Below, piece by piece: positions 1 through 5,062 of a stretch of 5,062 nucleotides of DNA (positions within the stretch are counted from its first letter, which is position 1; each line of letters begins with the position of its first letter). Position numbers and translations under genes: made by a program. The notes below the pieces were generated by a model that ran no database searches, was not told the DNA's origin, and worked only from the letters and a program-made list of their open reading frames with translations. Where the stretch lies: assembly GCA_035547895.1 (NCBI GenBank), contig DASZTT010000238.1:1-5062 (forward strand), written 5' to 3'. The stretch comes from 66-474 sp035547895 (GTDB taxonomy: Bacteria > Pseudomonadota > Gammaproteobacteria > Xanthomonadales > Rhodanobacteraceae).

Positions 1-491
1 GTTCCATCGATGTCGCCGCGCACGCGGGCACCGCGTTCGACGGCACGCATCTGTTCCAGATCGCCGAAGACCGCATCCAGAAGATCGACCCGCAAACCGG
101 CCGCGTGCTGGCCACGATTCCGGTGCCCGGCGAGGGTGGGAACTCCGGGCTCGCGTGGGCCGAAGGCACGCTGTGGGTGGGTGAATACCGCGCGCGCAAG
201 ATCCACCAGATCGATCCGGAAACCGGCAGGGTCCTTCGCACCATCGAATCCAGGCGCTTCGTCACCGGCGTCACGTGGGTCGATGGTGAACTGTGGCACG
301 GCACCTGGGAAGACGAAGCCAGCGACCTGCGCCGCGTCGATCCCGAAACGGGCGATGTCCTGGAACAACTGGACATGCCCGAAGGCGTGGTCGTGTCGGG
401 AATTGAATCGGACGGCCAAGGCCAATTGCTGTGCGGCGGCGGCAACAGCGGCAAGGTCAGGGTAGTGCGCCGGCACCCACGGCTTGCGTAG
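1..491 (+). CDS. Glutamine cyclotransferase-like beta-propeller protein, 3' part (5' end outside window)
   Basis: The frame is open from the first complete codon at position 3 to TAG at 489-491, giving 162 visible residues; the true start lies upstream of the window. An IDPxTGxVL-type motif recurs at residues 28, 70 and 112, exactly 42 residues apart. Each is followed or preceded by a G(L/V)xW..G.LW strand pattern, which is the blade repeat of a WD40/YVTN-like propeller. The C-terminus has a CGGG.SGKVR.VRR signature that I associate with bacterial proteins annotated as glutamine (glutaminyl-peptide) cyclotransferase. Those enzymes cyclise N-terminal glutamine to pyroglutamate, but many bacterial members are uncharacterised. 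Any signal peptide or catalytic residues in the N-terminal part cannot be seen. A Vgb/SMP-30-like or other lactonase-like propeller is the alternative. The fold is fairly certain, the enzymatic activity is not. The gene converges on the hydrolase remnant with 9 bp between the stop codons. Confidence 0.72.
   Translation, partial: SIDVAAHAGTAFDGTHLFQIAEDRIQKIDPQTGRVLATIPVPGEGGNSGLAWAEGTLWVGEYRARKIHQIDPETGRVLRTIESRRFVTGVTWVDGELWHGTWEDEASDLRRVDPETGDVLEQLDMPEGVVVSGIESDGQGQLLCGGGNSGKVRVVRRHPRLA
84..362 (+). repeat. Three in-frame 126-bp-period coding repeats (propeller blades)
   Basis: Similar coding segments start at 84, 210 and 336. Each encodes I/V-D-P-x-T-G-x-V-L (IDPQTGRVL, IDPETGRVL, VDPETGDVL). 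The spacing is exactly 126 bp (42 codons), as expected for successive blades of a beta-propeller. This is protein-level repetition inside the gene, not a mobile or intergenic repeat; the DNA copies have diverged at many third codon positions. Confidence 0.7.
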
Positions 492-500
492 GTTCCTCGC

Positions 501-896
501 CTATCGCGTCCGGCCCGGTTGATAGCCGGTTGCGATGGTGCCGAAAGGCAGCCGTTCCGCGGGCGCAGCAAAAAATTCCGCAACGATCGGTTCGAGCTTC
601 CATGGCCGATCGTAGAGCAGGAAATGCGTGGCGTCGGGGATCACGGCGAACTCGGCGTTCGGAATTGCCGAGTACGCATAAAGCGCATGTTCCAGCTTGA
701 TGAAGTCATGGTCGCCCAGCGCGACCAGAACCCGGTTCTGCACCGATGCAAGCTGCTCGCGCGTCAGCACGGGCGGAACGATGTCCATGAGCTTCTTCCA
801 GATCACCGGCCAGTGGTCCGGATCGGGAGCCACCCGCTGGTAGTGCTCGCGTGCGAACCGATGGAAAGCCGACGCATGCGATCCCGAACCGGTCAC
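501..896 (-). pseudogene. Alpha/beta hydrolase, C-terminal remnant lacking the nucleophile half
   Basis: The frame ends at TAG (503-501) and, read from a GTG at 896-894, gives 131 residues. The sequence resembles the C-terminal half of an alpha/beta hydrolase: an HYQRVAPDP.HWP segment (residues 18-30), beta-strand VLVALGDHDFI (56-66) with the usual acidic catalytic position in GDHD, then EFAVIPDATHFLL (82-94) containing the likely catalytic His91. Family members are usually about 250-290 residues with a GxSxG nucleophile elbow near residue 100. That half is absent, and the DNA that should encode it is the 3' end of guaA. The open frame runs back to an ATG at 962, but this overlaps guaA in another frame and adds only low-complexity residues. 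GGGAG lies 3 nt before the GTG, so a short product translated after guaA is possible. I infer a 5'-deleted, probably inactive gene; a shortened expressed protein is the alternative. Confidence 0.6.
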
Positions 897-918
897 TTTC
901 TCCCGCTGTGGCCGCGTC

Positions 919-2466
919 TCACTCCCACTCGATCGTGGCCGGAGGCTTGCCGCTGATGTCATAAACGACCCGCGAAATGCCGCGCAACTCGTTGATGATG
1001 CGGCTCGAAACGCGGCCGAGGAATTCGTACGGCAGGGGCGCCCAGTGCGCCGTCATGAAGTCGATCGTCTCGACCGCGCGCAACGCGATCACCCATTCGT
1101 AGGCGCGGCCGTCGCCGACAACGCCGACCGATTTCACCGGCAGGAACACCGCGAAAGCCTGGCTGACCTTGTCGTACAGCTCCGCGGCGCGCAGTTCCTC
1201 GATGAAGATGCGGTCCGCCTGTTTCAGGATCCCGGCGTACTCGCGCTTGACTTCGCCCAGGATCCGCACGCCCAACCCCGGACCCGGGAAGGGATGCCGG
1301 TAGACCATCTCGCGCGGCAGGCCAAGTTCCACGCCGATCCGGCGCACTTCGTCCTTGAACAGTTCGCGCAACGGCTCGAGCAACTTCAGGTGCATCTTCT
1401 CGGGCAGACCGCCGACGTTGTGATGGCTCTTGATCACATGCGCCTTGCCGGTCTTGCCACCGGCCGATTCGATCACGTCGGGATAGATCGTGCCCTGCGC
1501 CAGCCACTTCACGCCGGCGAGCTTTTGCGCTTCCTCGTCGAACACCTCGACAAACAGTTTCCCGATGACCTTGCGCTTGGCTTCCGGATCGTCAATGCCG
1601 CGCAGTGCATCGAAGAAACGATCCGATGCGTCGACGCGGATCACGCGGACGCCCATGTGGCGCGCCATCGTGTCCATCACCTGGTCGCCCTCGCCCGCCC
1701 GCAACAGGCCGGTATCGACGAACACGCAGGTGAGCTGGTTGCCAATGGCTTTTTCCAGCAGCGCTGCAACCACCGACGAATCGACACCGCCCGAAAGTCC
1801 CAGCAGCACCTTGTCGCCGCCGACGGTTTCGCGCACCTGCGCGACCGCGTCGTCGATGATCCGCGCGGGCGTCCACAACGTCGCGCACCCGCAGAGGTCC
1901 ACCACGAAGCGGCGCAGGATCGCCATGCCGTGTTCGGTGTGGGTGACTTCGGGATGGAACTGGATGCCGTAGCGGCGGTGCGATTCATCCGCGATTGCCG
2001 CGATCGGCACCGAATCGGTGGACGCCGCGAGGACAAAGCCCTGGGGCATCGCGGTCACGCGATCCCCGTGCGACATCCATACATCCTGTTGACCCGGCAG
2101 GCCTTCGAACAAGGCACACGCTTTCGTTTCGATGCGTGCATGGCCGAATTCGCGCGCGTGCCCACCCTCGACTGCGCCGCCAAGCTGCGCGGCCATGGTC
2201 TGCATGCCGTAGCAGATGCCGAGCACCGGCACGCCCAGCGCAAACGCTTGTTCGGGTGCACGCGGCGAGTCCGCCTCCACGACCGATTCCGGCCCGCCGG
2301 ACAGGATCACGCCCTTCGGCGCGAACTTCGCGATCTCTCCGGGAGCGTGGTCCCACGCCCAGATCTCGCAATACACGCCGATTTCGCGGATGCGACGCGC
2401 GATCAATTGCGTGTACTGCGATCCGAAATCGAGGATGAGGATTTTGTCGCTGTGGATGTCTGGCAT
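919..2466 (-). CDS. guaA: GMP synthase (glutamine-hydrolysing)
   Basis: This cytoplasmic enzyme converts XMP, glutamine and ATP to GMP, the last step of guanine nucleotide synthesis. The protein is complete at 515 residues, close to the roughly 525 of E. coli GuaA. The N-terminal class I glutamine amidotransferase domain (about 7-190) shows ILDFGSQYTQ, GGPESV, the nucleophile Cys85 in GICYG, and His171/Glu173 in FHPEVTHTEHG. The ATP-pyrophosphatase domain (about 200-395) carries the PP-loop SGGVDS (225-230). The C-terminal XMP-binding and dimerisation domain has HPFPGPGLGVR (391-401) and ends in the conserved PPATIEWE. The ATG at 2466 is chosen because residues 8-20 align with the usual GuaA N-terminus; no in-frame start lies just upstream. 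It begins 18 bp after the guaB stop with no recognisable Shine-Dalgarno, so translation is probably coupled to guaB. All key residues are present. Confidence 0.98.
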   Translation of the reverse strand: MPDIHSDKILILDFGSQYTQLIARRIREIGVYCEIWAWDHAPGEIAKFAPKGVILSGGPESVVEADSPRAPEQAFALGVPVLGICYGMQTMAAQLGGAVEGGHAREFGHARIETKACALFEGLPGQQDVWMSHGDRVTAMPQGFVLAASTDSVPIAAIADESHRRYGIQFHPEVTHTEHGMAILRRFVVDLCGCATLWTPARIIDDAVAQVRETVGGDKVLLGLSGGVDSSVVAALLEKAIGNQLTCVFVDTGLLRAGEGDQVMDTMARHMGVRVIRVDASDRFFDALRGIDDPEAKRKVIGKLFVEVFDEEAQKLAGVKWLAQGTIYPDVIESAGGKTGKAHVIKSHHNVGGLPEKMHLKLLEPLRELFKDEVRRIGVELGLPREMVYRHPFPGPGLGVRILGEVKREYAGILKQADRIFIEELRAAELYDKVSQAFAVFLPVKSVGVVGDGRAYEWVIALRAVETIDFMTAHWAPLPYEFLGRVSSRIINELRGISRVVYDISGKPPATIEWE

Positions 2467-2472
2467 GTCTGG
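2455..2472. repeat. 9-bp tandem duplication across the guaA start codon
   Basis: On the plus strand GATGTCTGG (2455-2463) is followed directly by CATGTCTGG (2464-2472), an 8-of-9 tandem repeat. On the guaA strand it reads CCAGACATG then CCAGACATC. The first unit therefore contains the ATG start and the second encodes Pro-Asp-Ile. It may be a slippage duplication or chance. Confidence 0.5.
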
Positions 2473-2484
2473 GAAGCAGCAGGG

Positions 2485-3942
2485 TTAGTCCGAACGGTAA
2501 TTCGGCGCTTCCTTGGTAATCTGCACATCGTGCACGTGCGCCTCGCGCACACCGGCGCCGGTGACGCGCACGAATTGCGGTTTGCTGCGCATCTCTTCGA
2601 TGTTCGCGCAACCGCAATAACCCATCGACGCACGCAGGCCGCCGACCAGTTGATGCACGATCGCGCGCAGCGGTCCGCGATACGGCACCCTGCCCTCGAT
2701 GCCCTCCGGGACCAGCTTGTCGGCTGCGGCCTGCTCCTGGAAGTAGCGATCGGACGAACCGCTCTGCATGGCCCCCAGCGAGCCCATGCCGCGATAGCTC
2801 TTGTACGAGCGGCCCTGGTACAGCTCGATTTCGCCCGGTGCCTCCTCGGTACCCGCGAACATCGAACCCAACATCACGCACGACGCGCCGGCCACGATGG
2901 CTTTCGCGACATCGCCCGAATAGCGCACGCCGCCGTCGGCGATCAGCGGAATCGAATCCTTGAGCGCGTCGGCCACCATCGAGATGGCGGTGATCTGAGG
3001 CACGCCGACGCCCGCGACGATGCGCGTGGTGCAGATCGAACCCGGGCCCACGCCCACCTTGACCGCATCGACACCAGCATCGCGCAGCGCCAGCGCTGCA
3101 TCGGCGGTGACGATGTTGCCCGCGATCATCTGCAGCTCGGGATAGTTCTTGCGGACCCACGCGACGCGATCGAGCACGCCCTGCGAGTGACCATGCGCAG
3201 TGTCCACCACGACCACGTCCACGCCCGCTTCGGCCAGCGCTTCCACGCGCCGCTCGGTGTCGCCGCCGACACCCACCGCCGCGCCGACGCGCAGGCGCTC
3301 ATGCGCATCCTTGGCGGAATGCGGATTGTCGTGGGCCTTCTGGATGTCCTTGACGGTGATCAGCCCGCGCAATTCGAACGCGTCGTTGACCACCAGCACC
3401 TTCTCGATGCGATGCTTGTGCAGCAGGCCGATGATCTCGTCTTCGCTGGCGCCTTCCTTCACCGTGACCAGCTTGTCCTTGCGGGTCATGATGTTCTTCA
3501 CCGGATCGTCCGGCTTCTTTTCGAAGCGGAGGTCACGGCTGGTGACGATGCCGACCAGCTTGTTGCCGTCTTCCACCACCGGCACGCCGGAGATGTTGTG
3601 CGAGCGCGTGATGTGCATGACCTCGCCGATCGAGGTGTGCGGGCCCACCGTGATCGGATCGCGGATCACGCCGGCTTCGAACTTCTTGACCAGCCGCACT
3701 TCCGCGGCCTGGCGCTCGACGGTCATGTTCTTGTGGATGATGCCGATGCCGCCGCATTGCGCCATCGTGATGGCAAGGCGCGCCTCGGTCACGGTGTCCA
3801 TGGCCGAAGACATCAGCGGAATGTTGAGGCGGATCGCGCGGGTCAGGCGGGTCGAGGTGTCGACATCGCGCGGCAGGACGGAAGAATGGGCGGGGACGAG
3901 GTAAACGTCGTCGTAGGTCAGAGCCTCGGCGAGGATGCGCAT
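2485..3942 (-). CDS. guaB: IMP dehydrogenase
   Basis: It oxidises IMP to XMP with NAD+, the committed and rate-limiting step towards GMP; soluble tetramers or octamers are typical. The protein is complete at 485 residues (E. coli GuaB is 488). The N-terminus LTYDDVYLVP and DVDTSTRLTR begin the TIM barrel. Two CBS domains interrupt it: about 93-150 (with ISGVPVVEDGNKLVGIVTSRDLRF) and about 153-205 (with KVLVVNDAFELRGLITVKDI). In this family they bind adenine/guanine nucleotides and regulate activity. The barrel resumes with VVVDTAHG (244-251), the catalytic loop GVGPGSICTTR with Cys304, IADGGVRYSGD (335-344), GSMFAGTEEAPGE, and the mobile flap GSLGAMQSGSSDRYFQ with Arg399-Tyr400. The ATG at 3942 fits the family N-terminus exactly. 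The upstream Shine-Dalgarno is weak (GGA about 10 nt before the start). It is first in the guaB-guaA operon, preceded by a TATAAT box. No catalytic residue is missing. Confidence 0.98.
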   Translation of the reverse strand: MRILAEALTYDDVYLVPAHSSVLPRDVDTSTRLTRAIRLNIPLMSSAMDTVTEARLAITMAQCGGIGIIHKNMTVERQAAEVRLVKKFEAGVIRDPITVGPHTSIGEVMHITRSHNISGVPVVEDGNKLVGIVTSRDLRFEKKPDDPVKNIMTRKDKLVTVKEGASEDEIIGLLHKHRIEKVLVVNDAFELRGLITVKDIQKAHDNPHSAKDAHERLRVGAAVGVGGDTERRVEALAEAGVDVVVVDTAHGHSQGVLDRVAWVRKNYPELQMIAGNIVTADAALALRDAGVDAVKVGVGPGSICTTRIVAGVGVPQITAISMVADALKDSIPLIADGGVRYSGDVAKAIVAGASCVMLGSMFAGTEEAPGEIELYQGRSYKSYRGMGSLGAMQSGSSDRYFQEQAAADKLVPEGIEGRVPYRGPLRAIVHQLVGGLRASMGYCGCANIEEMRSKPQFVRVTGAGVREAHVHDVQITKEAPNYRSD

Positions 3943-3955
3943 TGGTTGGAGTCCG

Positions 3956-3972
3956 GCAATGCAATGCGCAAT
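3956..3972. repeat. Three GCAAT repeats at the predicted guaB transcription start
   Basis: GCAAT occurs at 3956-3960, 3961-3965 and 3968-3972 on the plus strand (ATTGC on the guaB strand), three copies within 17 bp. They run from the edge of the -10 box into the short guaB leader. They could be an operator, but no known site was recognised; they do not match the E. coli PurR box (ACGCAAACGTTTNCNT). Confidence 0.45.
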
Positions 3973-3976
3973 TATA
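3971..3976 (-). promoter_or_regulatory. Predicted sigma70 -10 box of the guaBA operon
   Basis: A perfect TATAAT reads on the minus strand in the 56-bp divergent gap. It would place the start of transcription near 3964, giving a guaB leader of about 20 nt. The bases just after the box (TGCGCA) are fairly G/C-rich, the type of discriminator associated with stringent control, but that is only an inference. No good -35 hexamer is visible at 16-18 bp spacing, and there is no extended -10 TG. A perfect TATAAT is unusual in DNA this G/C-rich, and its position fits. Confidence 0.6.
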
Positions 3977-3998
3977 CGCCAAGCCCCCGCTTCAGGCG

Positions 3999-4232
3999 AT
4001 GCCGATGCCCCTCCTGCTCACGATCAAGGTCAAGCCCGGCAGCCGCGTTTCCTCGCTTCAGCAGGATGCGCAAGGCAACTGGCAGGCGGCCATCAAGGCA
4101 CCACCCGTGGATGGCAAGGCCAATGCGGAACTGATCGCGCTGGTGGCCGGACACTTCGGTCGTGCGAAGGCCAGCGTGCGCATCGTGTCGGGCGCGGGAG
4201 CGCGCATCAAGCGGGTGCGGATAGAGGATTGA
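3999..4232 (+). CDS. DUF167 / YggU-family small protein
   Basis: The product is 77 residues from the ATG at 3999. It shows the DUF167 hallmarks: LLLTIKVKPGSR near the start, the conserved AAIKAPPVDGKANAELIALVA core (about residues 30-50), then a segment of K-A-S-V-R-I-V-S-G type and a basic C-terminus (KRVRIED). Members such as E. coli YggU are about 75-100 residues, cytoplasmic and of unknown function; no activity is inferred here. The start is uncertain: a second ATG at 4005 has AGG 8 nt upstream, a better-spaced ribosome site, and would give 75 residues. The frame also opens back to a TTG at 3942, but those extra residues do not resemble the family and would run across the guaB promoter. 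It is divergent from guaB, and its stop lies 5 bp from that of folD. I see no convincing promoter of its own. Confidence 0.9.
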   Translation: MPMPLLLTIKVKPGSRVSSLQQDAQGNWQAAIKAPPVDGKANAELIALVAGHFGRAKASVRIVSGAGARIKRVRIED

Positions 4233-4237
4233 CCGTC

Positions 4238-5062
4238 TCAGTTGCCGTCGATCGCCTGCGCCGCTTCCAGGGTGTTTTCCATCAGCGTCGCCACGGTCAT
4301 CGGCCCCACGCCGCCCGGTACCGGCGTGATCCACGAAGCACGTTCGGCGGCGGGTGCGAACTCCACGTCACCGACCAGATGCCCGTCTTCCATCCGGTTG
4401 ATGCCGACGTCGATCACGACCGCGCCGGGCTTGATCCAGTCGCCCTTGACGATGCCGGGCTTGCCGACGGCCGCGACCACGATGTCGCCCTCGCGCACGT
4501 AGTGTTCCAGCCCTTGCGTGAACTTGTGGCAGCAGGTCGTGGTGCAACCCGCGATCAGGAGTTCCAGCGCCACCGGCCTGCCGACGTGATTGGACACACC
4601 CACGACCACCGCGTGCTGGCCGCGCACCGGACGATCGGTATGGCCGAGCAGCGTCATCACGCCCTTGGGCGTGCACGGCCGCAGTCCGAAACGGCGCAAC
4701 GCAAGATGGCCCAGGTTGATGGCGCTGAATCCGTCCACGTCCTTGCCCGGATCGATGCGGTCGATCAACGCGGCGGCATTGACATGCGGCGGCAACGGCA
4801 GTTGCACCAGGATGCCGTGTACCGCCGGATCGGCGTTCAACCGGTCTACGAGCTCGAACAATTCGGTTTCGCTGGTCTGCGCCGGCAAGTCGAAATCGAA
4901 TGATTTGAAGCCGACCTGCTGACAAGCCTTGCGCTTGTTGCGCACGTAAACGGCGGACGCCGGATCGGCTCCGACCAGCACCACCGCGAGCCCGGGCGCC
5001 GCCCGGCCCGCCTCGATGCGGGCCTTGACGCCAGCCGCGACCCGGTCCAGCACGTCGCCCGC
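4238..5062 (-). CDS. folD: Methylenetetrahydrofolate dehydrogenase / methenyltetrahydrofolate cyclohydrolase (N-terminus outside window)
   Basis: This cytoplasmic bifunctional enzyme interconverts 5,10-methylene-, 5,10-methenyl- and 10-formyl-tetrahydrofolate using NADP+, supplying formyl groups for purine synthesis and initiator tRNA formylation. There are 274 visible residues with the stop at 4240-4238. By comparison with E. coli FolD (288), only around a dozen N-terminal residues are missing, so the GTG at 5053 is an internal valine and not the start. Counted from that valine: YVRNKRKAC with catalytic Lys40, QLPLPPHV (84-91), GKDVDGF (103-109), PCTPKG (126-131), the Rossmann NADP loop VVVGVSNHVGRP (149-160), AGCTTT (168-173), VGKPG (196-200), VIDVGINR (213-220) and TPVPGGVGPMT (243-253). 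All family signatures are intact. It converges on the DUF167 gene with 5 bp between stop codons and no visible terminator. Confidence 0.97.
   Translation of the reverse strand, partial: AGDVLDRVAAGVKARIEAGRAAPGLAVVLVGADPASAVYVRNKRKACQQVGFKSFDFDLPAQTSETELFELVDRLNADPAVHGILVQLPLPPHVNAAALIDRIDPGKDVDGFSAINLGHLALRRFGLRPCTPKGVMTLLGHTDRPVRGQHAVVVGVSNHVGRPVALELLIAGCTTTCCHKFTQGLEHYVREGDIVVAAVGKPGIVKGDWIKPGAVVIDVGINRMEDGHLVGDVEFAPAAERASWITPVPGGVGPMTVATLMENTLEAAQAIDGN

Noticed and set aside
508..532. Possible hairpin (CCGGC ... GCCGG) near the end of the hydrolase frame as a terminator.
   Set aside because: The stem is only 5 bp with a long loop and no T-run on either strand, and it lies inside the coding frame; such matches are common by chance in G/C-rich DNA.
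897..962. Upstream extension of the hydrolase frame to an ATG at 962 on the minus strand.
   Set aside because: It overlaps the coding end of guaA by 44 bp in another frame and adds Arg/Ser-rich residues that do not look like an alpha/beta hydrolase.
3942..3998. Extending the DUF167 protein upstream to a TTG at 3942.
   Set aside because: The added residues are unlike the family, would cross the guaB promoter and touch the guaB start codon, and better-placed ATG starts exist at 3999 and 4005.
1045..4134. A plus-strand open frame of about 1029 codons running antisense through guaA and guaB.
   Set aside because: It sits in exact codon register with both genes (the 18-bp gap preserves the phase), so its codons are reverse complements of guaA/guaB codons. 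It stays open only because those genes do not use TTA, CTA or TCA codons, which are rare in G/C-rich genomes. The product is rich in His, Arg, Ala and Asp with no recognisable domain.
3935..4903. A 322-codon plus-strand open frame over the DUF167 gene and folD.
   Set aside because: It is out of frame with the DUF167 gene and antisense to folD, and its product is His/Arg/Asp-rich with no domain. It is a shadow of folD.
5051..5053. GTG at 5053 as the folD start codon.
   Set aside because: The frame stays open to the window edge, and family alignment places this valine after about a dozen or more N-terminal residues, so it is internal.

Overview
This window is bacterial chromosome with a high G+C content, judged by eye from strongly G/C-biased third codon positions. 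It is dominated by housekeeping genes. Protein sequences and gene content suggest a gammaproteobacterium, most likely in or near the Lysobacterales (Xanthomonadales). That placement is an inference from recognised protein families and was not tested by a search.

Layout, left to right. (1) Positions 1-491, plus strand: the 3' part of a beta-propeller protein of the glutamine-cyclotransferase type, cut by the window edge. (2) Positions 501-896, minus strand: the C-terminal half of an alpha/beta hydrolase. It has no nucleophile region and lies directly behind guaA, so it looks like a truncated remnant. (3) Positions 919-2466, minus strand: complete guaA (GMP synthase). (4) Positions 2485-3942, minus strand: complete guaB (IMP dehydrogenase). 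(5) Positions 3943-3998: a 56-bp divergent intergenic region with a perfect TATAAT reading towards guaB and three GCAAT repeats. (6) Positions 3999-4232, plus strand: a small DUF167/YggU-family protein. (7) Positions 4238-5062, minus strand: folD, lacking only its first residues because of the window edge.

guaB and guaA form an operon transcribed guaB then guaA. It carries out the two steps from IMP to GMP: IMP to XMP by GuaB, then XMP to GMP by GuaA. FolD supplies 10-formyl-tetrahydrofolate, which is used earlier in purine ring synthesis, so the neighbourhood has a loose purine and one-carbon theme, although folD is a separate transcription unit. Genes are very tightly packed. Both convergent junctions (491/501 and 4232/4238) leave only 9 and 5 bp, and I see no terminator hairpin at either.

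I found no RNA gene, mobile element or CRISPR array, and nothing I would call an undescribed system. The most notable points are the truncated hydrolase behind guaA and the compact guaB/DUF167 divergent promoter. A very long antisense open frame over guaBA is explained by codon usage.
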